In this document: in pieces, positions 7,736 to 15,352 of the stretch
How positions within the stretch are numbered: the stretch's first letter is position 1
Layout of the letters: every line of letters begins with the position of its first letter
Assembly (NCBI GenBank): GCA_902729415.1
Contig: CACVCF010000068.1
Location: forward strand, 1-64,000
Reading direction: 5' to 3'
Length of the DNA stretch: 64,000 bases
Origin: Terasakiella magnetica
Lineage (GTDB): Bacteria > Pseudomonadota > Alphaproteobacteria > Rhodospirillales > Magnetospirillaceae
Translations under genes and position numbers: made by a program
Notes under the pieces: generated by a model
What the model saw: only the letters and a program-made list of their open reading frames with translations
What the model was told of the DNA's origin: nothing
Database searches by the model: none

Positions 7736-9169
7736 TCATAAGGCTGTCCCGCCGATGGTCAAGCCGTCCATGCGCAGCGTCGGCTGCCCCACCCCCACCG
7801 GCACGCCCTGGCCGTCCTTGCCGCAGGTGCCGATGCCGGGATCGAGACCGAGATCGGTGCCGATCATGGAAATGCGGGTCAAAGCGTCGGGACCATTGCC
7901 GATCAGGGTGGCGCCCTTGACGGCGGCGCCGATCTTGCCATTCTCGATCAGATAGGCTTCCGAGGCCGAGAACACGAACTTGCCGCTGGTGATGTCCACC
8001 TGCCCACCGCCGAAATTGACGGCATAGAGGCCTTTGGAGACCGAGGCGATGATCTCGCCCGGTTCCTTGTCGCCTGCCAGCATGAAGGTGTTGGTCATAC
8101 GCGGGATGGGGGCGTGGGCATAGGACTGGCGGCGACCGTTGCCGGTGGCGGCCATGCCCATCAGCCGGGCGTTGAGGCGGTCTTGGAGATAGCCCACCAA
8201 AATGCCGTCCTCGATCAGTACGTTGCGGGCCGACGGCGTGCCCTCATCGTCGATGGAAATCGAGCCGCGACGGTCGGGAAGAGTACCGTCATCGACCACG
8301 TTAACGCCCTTGGCCGCCACCTGCTGGCCGATCCTGCCGGAGAAGGCCGAGGTGGCCTTGCGGTTAAAATCCCCCTCCAGGCCATGGCCGACGGCCTCGT
8401 GCAGCATGACACCGGGCCAGCCCGGCCCCAGCACCACCGACATCTCGCCCGCCGGGGCGGGGATCGAGCCCAGATTAACCTCGGCCTGACGCAAGGCCTC
8501 GTCGATGCAGTGCCGCCACTGAGCGGGCGCCATCACGCCGTCATAGGCGACGCGGCCGCCCAGTCCATGGCCGCCGGTCTCCATGCGCTCGCCCTCGCCC
8601 AGCACCACGCTGACGTTCAGACGCACCATGGGGCGGATATCGGCAGCCAGGGAGCCGTCGGCGCGCAAAATCGCCACCGCCTGCCACGATCCCGACAGCG
8701 AGGCAGAGACCTGACGGATGCGGGCGTCCTTGGCCCGAGCATAGGCGTCCATCTCCTCCAGCAGCTTGACCTTGGCCTCGAACGGCACCCGGGCCAAGGG
8801 GTTGACCTCGGTATAAAGACTTTTGGCCGATCGGGCGGGCGCTTGGGCGCTGGCGCCGGAATGGCCTCCGCGCACCGCCCGGACCGTCTCGGCGGCGCGG
8901 GCGAAGGCCTGCTCGTTCAACTCGGTCCCGTGGGCATAGCCATGGGCCTCGCCCGCCACCGCGCGCAGGCCAAAGCCCTGGGCGGTATCGAAGCTCGCGC
9001 TTTTGATCTGACGGTCGTCGAGAACCACCGTCTCCGACTGGCGGTACTCCAGAAACAACTCGCCGTCATCGGCTCCGGTCAGGGCATCGGCAACGATGCG
9101 GCGGACCTTGTCCTCGTCGAGACCCGCACGGGCAAAGAACAGGTCGCGGGCCAGAGCGGTATGAGGCAT
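7736..9169 (-). CDS. tldD: TldD metalloprotease
   Basis: 477 residues from ATG 9169, behind AGGAG at spacing about 6. An upstream in-frame start at 9214 has no such site. The HExxxH zinc motif is visible as HEAVGHGLEGD, followed by GRIGQQVAAKGVNVVDDGT and the C-terminal IENGKIGAAVKGATLIGNG region typical of TldD. TldD pairs with TldE/PmbA to form a protease that degrades unfolded or leader peptides, and it matures some RiPPs (microcin B17) and the CcdA antitoxin. No tldE is in the window. It is divergent from the DUF3422 gene. In view of the RiPP-like cluster 20 kb away the peptide-processing role is worth noting, but tldD is a general housekeeping gene. Confidence 0.95.
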   Translation of the reverse strand: MPHTALARDLFFARAGLDEDKVRRIVADALTGADDGELFLEYRQSETVVLDDRQIKSASFDTAQGFGLRAVAGEAHGYAHGTELNEQAFARAAETVRAVRGGHSGASAQAPARSAKSLYTEVNPLARVPFEAKVKLLEEMDAYARAKDARIRQVSASLSGSWQAVAILRADGSLAADIRPMVRLNVSVVLGEGERMETGGHGLGGRVAYDGVMAPAQWRHCIDEALRQAEVNLGSIPAPAGEMSVVLGPGWPGVMLHEAVGHGLEGDFNRKATSAFSGRIGQQVAAKGVNVVDDGTLPDRRGSISIDDEGTPSARNVLIEDGILVGYLQDRLNARLMGMAATGNGRRQSYAHAPIPRMTNTFMLAGDKEPGEIIASVSKGLYAVNFGGGQVDITSGKFVFSASEAYLIENGKIGAAVKGATLIGNGPDALTRISMIGTDLGLDPGIGTCGKDGQGVPVGVGQPTLRMDGLTIGGTAL

Positions 9170-9250
9170 GGGGGCTCCTGGGCATTGGCAACGGTCGGGC
9201 TGCCGTGTAAGCATGATGCGTCAGCATCTCTCATCGGGGACATATGGGCA

Positions 9251-10549
9251 ATGGCGGAAGGTTTGCCAATCAGAACCATAAGCCTGCGCGAACATCCCCA
9301 GAGGCAGATTCTGGCTGGGGAAGTCCACGCCCGCCCCTACGAGCCGCTGCCGGTGCCGGTACGGGCCTCGCGGCTGGCCATGGTCGGCGCCACCCCGGAG
9401 GACGAGCGCGCCCATCTCGCCCGCCTGCTGGCCAGCCACGGCGCCGAACCTCCGGGGGGCGGCGCCAGCTATTTTATCCGCGATCTTGGCGGCTTTCGCC
9501 TGCGGTGGGAGCGCCACGCCGAATTCTCCACCTATACCGTCTCGCGGTTCGACGATTTCGGGGCGCAGCCGTTCCAGGCCAGCGCCCTGGACCTGATTCC
9601 CGCCGACTGGCTGGAAGCCCTGCCGGGCGAAATGATGACCGGCGTCCACGTGGCGGCCTCGGCCGACCTGCCCGACGACCTCGGGATGCTGTTCGACGGC
9701 AATGCCCTGGTGGGCGCCAAGGTGCTGTGGGGCGCGGGAGAGGCCTGGACCGATTTCCGCCTGCACGCCGACGGTTTCGGCCGCTTCGTGCTGCGCGACC
9801 TCGGCCTGACGCGGGGCCAGACCGGGCGGCTGATGCAGCGGCTGCTGGAGATCGAGACCTATCGCATGATGGCGCTGCTGGCCTTTCCCCTGGCCAAGGC
9901 GGCGGCGGGCGATATCAGCCGCATCGACGCCGAGCTGGCGGCCATCGTCACCCAGCTGGCCGACCCCACGATTCAGCAAAACGACCGCGAATTGCTGGAG
10001 CACCTCACCCGCCTGGCCGCCGAGGCCGAGCATCTGGATGCCGCCACCAGTTTTCGTCTGTCCGCCGCCAAGGCCTATTACGCCATCGTGCTGCAGCGCA
10101 TCGGTGAATTGCGCGAAGAGCGTATTCCCGGCCTTCAGACCATGGCTGAATTCACCGACCGCCGTCTGGGTCCGGCCATGAAGACCTGCGATTCCGTTTC
10201 GGACCGTCAGCAATTGCTGGCCCGGCGGGTGTCGCGGGCGGGCGATCTGCTGCGCACGCGGGTCGATATCGCGCTGGAGGAAAAGAACCGTGACCTCCTG
10301 AACTCCATGAACCGCCGGGCCGCGCTGCAATTGCGGCTGCAAGAGACGGTCGAAGGCCTGTCGGTGGTCGCCATCAGCTATTACCTGCTGGGCCTGATCG
10401 GCTATCTCGCCAAAGGGCTGAAAGCCGCCGGGCTGGCGGTGAACAGCGATCTCGCCGGACTGATCGGCCTGCCGGTGGTGGCGGGCGCGGTGTGGCTGGG
10501 GGTTCATCGTCTCAGAAAGGCCCTGGTCCATAAAGGCGAAGAGGGCTGA
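9251..10549 (+). CDS. DUF3422 family membrane protein
   Basis: 432 residues from ATG 9251. The N-terminal HPQRQILAGEVHARPYEPL motif, the later WTDFRLHADGFGRFVLRD segment, a long helical region rich in Leu, Glu and Arg (about 200-350), and two C-terminal hydrophobic segments (about 370-420) fit DUF3422. The family is widespread in proteobacteria, membrane-anchored and of unknown function. The helical middle followed by C-terminal membrane segments resembles the layout of CorA-like proteins, but no GMN motif is seen. The gene is transcribed divergently from tldD across an 81-bp gap. Confidence 0.85.
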   Translation: MAEGLPIRTISLREHPQRQILAGEVHARPYEPLPVPVRASRLAMVGATPEDERAHLARLLASHGAEPPGGGASYFIRDLGGFRLRWERHAEFSTYTVSRFDDFGAQPFQASALDLIPADWLEALPGEMMTGVHVAASADLPDDLGMLFDGNALVGAKVLWGAGEAWTDFRLHADGFGRFVLRDLGLTRGQTGRLMQRLLEIETYRMMALLAFPLAKAAAGDISRIDAELAAIVTQLADPTIQQNDRELLEHLTRLAAEAEHLDAATSFRLSAAKAYYAIVLQRIGELREERIPGLQTMAEFTDRRLGPAMKTCDSVSDRQQLLARRVSRAGDLLRTRVDIALEEKNRDLLNSMNRRAALQLRLQETVEGLSVVAISYYLLGLIGYLAKGLKAAGLAVNSDLAGLIGLPVVAGAVWLGVHRLRKALVHKGEEG

Positions 10550-10649
10550 CGCCAATTTCCCCATGGCTTTAATCAAGGCTTGCACCCCTCGCCGCCGAAA
10601 GCTAGGCTCGAATAACACTTCGCCCTCGTAATATGTCAGAGGCAATACA

Positions 10650-11861
10650 GTGCTTGATGGCCGACGCATCCTCCTCATCATTTCCGGCGGGATCGCCGCC
10701 TATAAATCCCTGGAGCTGATCCGGCGGCTGCAGGACCGTGGCGCCGCCGTCCGCTGCGTCCTGACCAAAGGCGGCGCACAATTCGTCACCCCCCTGGCGG
10801 TAGCGGCGCTGTCGGGTGACAAGGTCTATCAGGAGCTGTTCTCGCTGACCGACGAGGCCGAGATGGGCCATATCCGCCTGTCGCGCGAGGCCGATCTGGT
10901 GGTGGTGGCGCCCGCCACCGCCAACATCATCGCCAAGATGGCGGCGGGGATCGCCGACGATCTTGCCTCCACCGCCTTGCTGGCCACCGACAAGCCGGTG
11001 CTGATCGCGCCCGCCATGAACACCATGATGTGGCTGCATGCCGCCACCCAGGCCAATCTCGCCACCCTGGCGGCGCGCGGCATCTTGCGCATCGGCCCCG
11101 GCGCGGGTGACCTTGCCTGTGGCGAGGTGGGAGCGGGCCGCATGGCCGAGCCCATGGAGATCCTCGAACGGATTGAGGCCCTGCTGGGCGGCGGCGGGCC
11201 TCTCACGGGCCGCCGCGCCATCGTCACCAGCGGCCCGACCCACGAAGCCATCGACCCGGTGCGCTATATCGCCAATCGCTCGTCCGGCCGCCAGGGCCAC
11301 GCCATCGCCGCCGCCCTCGCCCGCCTGGGGGCCGAGGTCACCCTGGTCAGCGGCCCGGTGGTGCTGGCCGACCCGCCAGGGCTCCAGGTGGTGAAGGTGG
11401 AAAGCGCCGCCCAGATGCTCGACGCGGTCCAGGCGGCCTTGCCCGCCGAAATCCTGGTCTGCGCCGCCGCTGTGGCCGATTGGGGCGTCGCCAACCGGGC
11501 GACGGAAAAGCGTAAAAAGCAGGCGGGCGCGCCGCCCCCCACCATCGAGCTGGTTCCCAATCCCGATATCCTCGCCACCTTGTCCCAGCCCGGCCCGGCC
11601 CGGCCCCGTCTGGTGGTGGGCTTTGCCGCCGAGACCGAGAACCTGCTGGACAACGCCGCGGCCAAGCTGGCGCGCAAGGGCTGCGACTGGATCGTAGCCA
11701 ACGACGTGTCCGAAGGCAGCGGCACCTTCGGCGGCGAGGCCAACACCGTGCATGTGGTGACACCGGGCGGCATCGACAGTTGGCCGCGCATGGGCAAGGA
11801 CGAGGTGGCCGACCGGCTTGCGGACCGCATCGCCTCGACGTTTGAGGGACCATTATCATGA
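10650..11861 (+). CDS. coaBC: Bifunctional phosphopantothenoylcysteine decarboxylase / phosphopantothenate-cysteine ligase
   Basis: 403 residues starting at GTG 10650. The CoaC half (about 1-185) has GGIAAYKSLELI, the substrate-binding PAMNTMMW and the catalytic-cysteine lid GDLACGEVGAGRM. The CoaB half starts with TSGPTHEAIDPVRYI and holds NRSSGRQGHAIA and the VPNPDILATL segment. The enzyme makes 4'-phosphopantetheine in CoA synthesis. The last codons and stop (11839-11861) are repeated, 20 of 23 bases identical, at 11991-12013 just before dut. Between the two copies lies the repeat element with its 51-residue ORF. The ancestral pair may have been directly coupled. Confidence 0.95.
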   Translation: MLDGRRILLIISGGIAAYKSLELIRRLQDRGAAVRCVLTKGGAQFVTPLAVAALSGDKVYQELFSLTDEAEMGHIRLSREADLVVVAPATANIIAKMAAGIADDLASTALLATDKPVLIAPAMNTMMWLHAATQANLATLAARGILRIGPGAGDLACGEVGAGRMAEPMEILERIEALLGGGGPLTGRRAIVTSGPTHEAIDPVRYIANRSSGRQGHAIAAALARLGAEVTLVSGPVVLADPPGLQVVKVESAAQMLDAVQAALPAEILVCAAAVADWGVANRATEKRKKQAGAPPPTIELVPNPDILATLSQPGPARPRLVVGFAAETENLLDNAAAKLARKGCDWIVANDVSEGSGTFGGEANTVHVVTPGGIDSWPRMGKDEVADRLADRIASTFEGPLS

Positions 11862-12013
11862 GCGAGGCCTTGCCGAAACGCGGGCGCCCCGTCGGCTTCG
11901 CCGACATTGCCGCTTTGTGCGCCTGCGCGCACGGGGAGCGCCCCGGAGCGCCAGCGGAGGTAAGCCAAGGACACCAATGTGCCCGCCCGGCGTTTGAGGG
12001 GCGACTATCATGA
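11839..12013 (+). repeat. Dispersed repeat element inserted between coaBC and dut, flanked by 23-bp direct repeats
   Basis: Direct repeats at 11839-11861 and 11991-12013 match at 20 of 23 positions. Both contain GAGGG and end in ATCATGA. The sequence between them resembles the minus-strand reading of the 1-262 unit: GAGCGAGGCCTTG near the left, CCCCGGAGCGCCAGCGGAGG in the middle and CCCGCCCGGCGTTTGAGGG at the right end. A small hairpin, GTCGGC-TTC-GCCGAC, lies near 11907-11921. The right end supplies the ribosome-binding site of dut (GAGGGG at 11996-12001). No transposase is encoded, so this is a non-autonomous element or a repeat-driven duplication. Confidence 0.75.
11858..12013 (+). CDS. 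51-residue ORF carried by the repeat element
   Basis: ATG 11858 overlaps the coaBC stop (ATGA) and the ORF's own TGA overlaps the dut ATG (ATGA). GAGGGA sits 8 nt upstream of its start. The product begins [13 protein letters not shown] and ends FEGRLS, mirroring the coaBC C-terminus FEGPLS. It contains four cysteines and no domain I recognise. It is derived from the repeat and may be translated simply because of its position, keeping coaBC and dut coupled. Whether the peptide has a function is unknown, and spurious translation is possible. Confidence 0.35.
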   Translation: MSEALPKRGRPVGFADIAALCACAHGERPGAPAEVSQGHQCARPAFEGRLS

Positions 12014-12468
12014 CCCACATTATTTCCATCAAGCGCTTCGAGCATGCCGCCGATCTGGCCTTGCCGCGCTACGAGACGGCGCAGGCCGCCGGGATGGACC
12101 TGATGGCCTGCATTCCGGCGGATATGGAGCTGGCACCGGGCCGTCACGCCCTGATTCCCACCGGTTTCGCCATCGCCCTGCCCGCGGGCTTCGAGGCGCA
12201 GGTGCGGCCGCGCTCGGGGCTGGCGGCCAAGCACGGCGTCACCGTGCTGAACGCGCCGGGCACCATCGATGCCGATTACCGCGGCGAGATCGGGGTCATT
12301 CTGATCAATCATGGCGAAGTGCCGTTTGTCATCACCCGGGGCATGCGGATCGCCCAGATGGTGGTGGCGGCGGTCAGCCGGGTGGAGTGGCGCGAGGCCG
12401 ACAGCCTCGACGATACATCGCGCGGTGCCGGGGGCTTTGGCTCCACCGGGACAGGAAAGGGTGGGTGA
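12010..12468 (+). CDS. dut: Deoxyuridine 5'-triphosphate nucleotidohydrolase
   Basis: 152 residues, the normal size for the trimeric dUTPase. Conserved motifs are AAGMDLMA (motif 1), PRSGLAAK (motif 2), [11 protein letters not shown] with the catalytic Asp (motif 3), RIAQMV (motif 4) and [10 protein letters not shown] (motif 5). It converts dUTP to dUMP and pyrophosphate, keeping uracil out of DNA and feeding dTMP synthesis. The start at ATG 12010 has its ribosome-binding site inside the repeat element. The next gene, an Rrf2 regulator, starts directly after its stop. Confidence 0.97.
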   Translation: MTHIISIKRFEHAADLALPRYETAQAAGMDLMACIPADMELAPGRHALIPTGFAIALPAGFEAQVRPRSGLAAKHGVTVLNAPGTIDADYRGEIGVILINHGEVPFVITRGMRIAQMVVAAVSRVEWREADSLDDTSRGAGGFGSTGTGKGG

Positions 12469-12930
12469 ATGGGTATGCTGAGGCCGTCGAAAAAAATGCT
12501 GTTCGCCATCGAGGCGGTGCTCGACATCGCCTACCATGCAGGCGGCGAACCGGTGCAAAGCCGAGAGATCACGCGGCGCCAGGGAATTCCACGGCGCTAT
12601 CTCGAACAGACCTTGCAGCAATTGGTCCGTGCCGGGGTTCTGACCGGCGTTCGCGGCCCCCGCGGCGGCTATCGGCTGGCGCGCGAACGCCGCCGCATCT
12701 CGGTGGGCGAGATCGTGCGAGTGGTCCGCGCCCTGGAAACCGTCGAAGACCCTTATCAGGATATGCCGGCCTCCGACCTGGGCAAGCATGTGATCCGGCC
12801 CATGTGGGGCGATCTGTCCGAGGAAATCATGGCCCAGCTGGACGCCATCACCGTGGATGAACTGTGCATGCGGGCCTATAAGGGCGGCATCCCCAGCGAA
12901 GCTCACCAGAAGCTTGACTTCAACATTTAA
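12469..12930 (+). CDS. Rrf2 family transcriptional regulator without Fe-S cysteines
   Basis: 153 residues with an N-terminal winged helix (about 10-75): the ARRAY-like SREITRRQGIPRRYLEQTLQQLVR recognition segment is seen in parts, followed by VRGPRGGYRLAR, the Rrf2 signature. The only cysteine is near the C-terminus (DELCMRA), so it cannot bind an IscR- or NsrR-type cluster through the usual three cysteines. That makes it more like CymR-type sulfur regulators. It sits directly upstream of cysK, with a dyad between the two genes that is a plausible operator. It starts immediately after the dut stop, with AGGAAAGGG upstream. Confidence 0.88.
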   Translation: MGMLRPSKKMLFAIEAVLDIAYHAGGEPVQSREITRRQGIPRRYLEQTLQQLVRAGVLTGVRGPRGGYRLARERRRISVGEIVRVVRALETVEDPYQDMPASDLGKHVIRPMWGDLSEEIMAQLDAITVDELCMRAYKGGIPSEAHQKLDFNI

Positions 12931-12956
12931 GCGTTGGCCCAGCCACCCAAAATGAG

Positions 12957-12989
12957 TTAGTGTAGTTAGCAACTAAACTACGTTTTTTT
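12957..12989 (+). promoter_or_regulatory. Dyad upstream of cysK, possible Rrf2 operator or weak terminator
   Basis: TAGTT-AGC-AACTA at 12963-12975 is nested with GTAGTT (12962-12967) / AACTAC (12976-12981) and is followed by a run of seven T at 12983-12989. The AT-rich inverted repeat in a GC-rich gap just before cysK and just after an Rrf2 gene suggests a CymR-like binding site. The stem plus T-run could instead end the upstream transcript. The two roles cannot be separated by eye. Confidence 0.5.
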
Positions 12990-13004
12990 GATGGGGAATA
13001 CCAG

Positions 13005-13973
13005 ATGACCTCAGCAACCCAGTCTCCGGCAGCCTTTCGCGGCAAGATCTACGACAGCATCATCGACACCATCGGCGCCACGCCGCTGGTCCGCCTGAAG
13101 CGCCTTGCCGCCGAGGCAGGAGCCAAGGCCGACATCGTCGCCAAGCTGGAGTTCTTCAATCCCCTGGCCTCGGTCAAGGACCGCATCGGCTTTGCCATGA
13201 TCGAGGCGGCGGAAGCCTCCGGCGCCTTGAAGCCCGGCGGTACCATCATCGAGCCGACCTCGGGCAATACCGGCATCGCCCTGGCCTTCGTAGCCGCCGC
13301 GCGCGGCTACAAGCTGATCTTGTGCATGCCGGAAAGCATGTCGCTGGAGCGGCGCAAGATGCTGCAATTGCTGGGGGCCGAGATCGTGCTAACCCCGGCA
13401 TCCAAGGGTATGACCGGGGCGGTACGTCAGGCCGAGGAACTGGTGGCCGCCACCCCCGGCGCGGTGATGCCGCAACAATTCAAGAATGAAGCCAACCCCG
13501 CCATTCACGAGCGCACCACCGCCGAAGAAATCTGGAACGATACCGCAGGCAAGGTCGACATCATCGTATCGGGCGTCGGCACCGGCGGCACCATCACCGG
13601 CATCGGCCATGCGTTGAAGGCCCGCAAGCCCAGCATCCGCATGGTGGCGGTCGAGCCCGAGGACAGCCCGGTCCTGTCGGGCGGCGCCCCTGGCCCGCAC
13701 AAGATCCAGGGCATCGGCGCGGGGTTCGTGCCCGATATCCTCGACCGCTCCATGGTGGATGAGATCCTTCAGATCGGCAACGAAACGGCGCTGGCCACCG
13801 CCCGCAGGGCCGCCAAGCTGGAAGGCGTGCCGGTTGGCATCTCGTCGGGAGCCGCCATCGCGGCGGCGCTGGAACTGGGGACGCGGCCCGAGAACGCGGG
13901 CAAGCTGATCGTCGCCATCATCCCGTCGTTTGCCGAGCGCTATCTGTCCACCGCCCTGTTCGATCAGGTCTAG
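13005..13973 (+). CDS. cysK: Cysteine synthase A (O-acetylserine sulfhydrylase)
   Basis: 322 residues of the PLP-dependent OASS family. The PLP lysine lies in SVKDRIG (about 59), the substrate loop is [10 protein letters not shown], the phosphate-binding glycine loop is [10 protein letters not shown], and SSGAA lies near 285. It makes cysteine from O-acetylserine and sulfide. The upstream gap holds a dyad that may bind the Rrf2 regulator encoded before it. Downstream, 8 bp away, is a MoeB/ThiF-type adenylyltransferase and then a DsrE protein, so the three form a sulfur-themed operon. Confidence 0.96.
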   Translation: MTSATQSPAAFRGKIYDSIIDTIGATPLVRLKRLAAEAGAKADIVAKLEFFNPLASVKDRIGFAMIEAAEASGALKPGGTIIEPTSGNTGIALAFVAAARGYKLILCMPESMSLERRKMLQLLGAEIVLTPASKGMTGAVRQAEELVAATPGAVMPQQFKNEANPAIHERTTAEEIWNDTAGKVDIIVSGVGTGGTITGIGHALKARKPSIRMVAVEPEDSPVLSGGAPGPHKIQGIGAGFVPDILDRSMVDEILQIGNETALATARRAAKLEGVPVGISSGAAIAAALELGTRPENAGKLIVAIIPSFAERYLSTALFDQV

Positions 13974-13981
13974 AGCGCGCG

Positions 13982-14782
13982 ATGGACTTCACCGAGGAGC
14001 AGATCCACCGCTACGCCCGCCACATCATCTTGCCGGAGGTGGGCGGCATCGGTCAGGAAAAGCTCCTCGGCGCCAGCGCCCTGGTGATCGGCGCCGGGGG
14101 CCTGGGGTCGCCGGTGATCCTCTATCTGGCGGCGGCGGGAATCGGCACCATCGGCGTGGTCGATGACGATACGGTCGAGTTGTCCAACCTTCAGCGCCAG
14201 ATCATCCACGCTACCTCGGATATCGGCCGCGCCAAGGTTGACAGTGCCGCCCGCACCGTCGCCGACATCAATCCCGACGTCCGGCTGGTGCCCATCCGCG
14301 CCCGTCTCGACAAGGACAATGCGCGGGCCATCATCCGCGATTACGGGGTGGTGGCCGACGGCTCGGACAACTTCGCCACCCGCTTTCTGGTCAACGATGC
14401 CTGCCGCCTGGAGGGCAAGACCCTGGTCTCGGCGGCGATCTTGCGCTTTGACGGTCAATTGTCCACCTATAAGCCCGGCGGGCCGTGCTATCGCTGCATC
14501 TTCCGCGAAGCGCCGCCGGAAGGCCACATCCCCACCTGTTCCAGCGCCGGGGTACTGGGCGCCATCGCCGGAACCATGGGGGCCATGCAGGCCACCGAGG
14601 TGGTGAAGGAGATCTTGGGGATAGGCGAATCGCTGTCGGGCAAGCTGGTGGTCTACGACGCCTTGTCGGTCAGCTTCCGCACCGTCCGGGTGCCGCGCGA
14701 CCCCGGCTGCCCGTTGTGCGGCGATCACCCCACCATCACCGATCTCTCCGCCCACGGAAGCACCGCCCATGCCTGCGGCTGA
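13982..14782 (+). CDS. HesA/MoeB/ThiF adenylyltransferase
   Basis: 266 residues of the E1-like superfamily. The ATP loop is GAGGLGSP, followed by VDDDTVELSNLQRQI and ADGSDNFATR, and the two zinc-binding pairs are CYRC and CPLC. Such proteins adenylate the C-terminal glycine of sulfur carriers such as MoaD or ThiS before sulfur transfer. There is no rhodanese domain, so the molybdopterin (MoeB) role is the likeliest. The gene follows cysK by 8 bp. Its last codons (14766-14783) recur exactly as the first codons of the DsrE gene at 14900-14917. The inserted repeat element lies between the two copies. Confidence 0.92.
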   Translation: MDFTEEQIHRYARHIILPEVGGIGQEKLLGASALVIGAGGLGSPVILYLAAAGIGTIGVVDDDTVELSNLQRQIIHATSDIGRAKVDSAARTVADINPDVRLVPIRARLDKDNARAIIRDYGVVADGSDNFATRFLVNDACRLEGKTLVSAAILRFDGQLSTYKPGGPCYRCIFREAPPEGHIPTCSSAGVLGAIAGTMGAMQATEVVKEILGIGESLSGKLVVYDALSVSFRTVRVPRDPGCPLCGDHPTITDLSAHGSTAHACG

Positions 14783-14917
14783 GTTCGACGAGCCCGAAGG
14801 GCGAGGAATTGGCGCGTTGAGCGCGCGCGCCTTATGGCGCGGGAGCCCAGGGATGCGGAGGCATCCCGCCCGGCGTCTGAGGGACTGGAAATGACGAATC
14901 CCATGCCTGCGGCTGAG
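14766..14917 (+). repeat. Dispersed repeat element between moeB-like and dsrE-like genes, flanked by perfect 18-bp direct repeats
   Basis: CCCATGCCTGCGGCTGAG occurs at 14766-14783 and again at 14900-14917 without mismatch. The first copy holds the moeB-like stop codon and the second encodes MPAAE near the start of the DsrE protein. The sequence between ends with CCCGCCCGGCGTCTGAGGG, the same end as in the 1-262 array and the coaBC/dut element, and contains the shared GAGCCCAGGG. It supplies GAGGGA as ribosome-binding site for ATG 14891. This looks like an insertion with target duplication, or a duplication around an older element. Confidence 0.75.
14769..14894 (+). CDS. 41-residue ORF bridging the moeB-like and dsrE-like genes
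   Basis: ATG 14769 lies inside the last codons of the moeB-like gene. The frame begins MPAAE, exactly as in the DsrE protein, then crosses the repeat element and ends at TGA 14892-14894, overlapping ATG 14891 of dsrE. The arginine- and proline-rich product resembles no family I know. The frame looks like the original dsrE start, cut off from its gene by the insertion. It is probably a remnant, but it keeps an overlapping chain of start and stop codons across the junction. Confidence 0.3.
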   Translation: MPAAEFDEPEGRGIGALSARALWRGSPGMRRHPARRLRDWK

Positions 14918-15352
14918 ATCAAGACCAGCCCGGACAAGCTGTCCATCGTGGTGTTCTCGGGCGATTTCGACAAGATCCACTATGCCCTGGTCATGGCCGC
15001 CGCCGCCGTGGCCACCAATACCCCCGTGACGTTATTTTTCACCATGTGGGCCGGACGCGTCTTGGAAAAGCCCCTGGGCGATGGTTCTCCCGCCTGGAGC
15101 CGCCTGCGTTGCAGCGACGGCACTTCGGCCGCCGAGATGGATGCGGGTTTTCAGGCCAAGGGCATCGGCAGCTTCGAGGAATTGCTGGAAGCCTGCGTGG
15201 CGCTGGGCGTCACCATCATGGTGTGCGAGATGGGGCTGAAGGCCTTGGGCATGGATGCCGATACCCTGCGCCCCGACGTTCCCGTCGCCAAAGGCGGGGT
15301 CGTCACCTTCCTGGCCGACGCCTCCAAGACCGGGGTGATGCTCTTTATTTAG
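14891..15352 (+). CDS. DsrE/DsrF-like sulfur-relay family protein
   Basis: 153 residues from ATG 14891, behind GAGGGA at spacing about 7. An in-frame ATG at 14834 lies inside the repeat element and is not favoured. The Rossmann-like DsrE fold is suggested by LSIVVFSGDFDKIHYALVMA, LFFTMWAGRV and the conserved cysteine in MVCEMGLKALG. Such proteins carry persulfides or act near thiosulfate and sulfane-sulfur metabolism. The position after cysK and the moeB-like gene supports a sulfur-trafficking job. The duplicated MPAAE codons suggest the ancestral protein began at 14903. The 3' end overlaps convergent rmuC by 4 bp. Confidence 0.85.
   Translation: MTNPMPAAEIKTSPDKLSIVVFSGDFDKIHYALVMAAAAVATNTPVTLFFTMWAGRVLEKPLGDGSPAWSRLRCSDGTSAAEMDAGFQAKGIGSFEELLEACVALGVTIMVCEMGLKALGMDADTLRPDVPVAKGGVVTFLADASKTGVMLFI

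Noticed and set aside
8114..9250. Long open plus-strand frame running into the DUF3422 gene
   Set aside because: It is antisense to tldD, which has all family motifs. The frame is open only because of high GC. The DUF3422 protein begins at ATG 9251.
9221..10681. 486-codon minus-strand frame
   Set aside because: Antisense shadow of DUF3422; the translation is Gln/His/Gly-rich with no domain, as expected for reverse reading of GC-rich genes.
14834..14890. Upstream in-frame start for the DsrE protein
   Set aside because: The extra residues come from the repeat element. ATG 14891 has a good ribosome-binding site, and the duplicated MPAAE codons mark the ancestral start close by.
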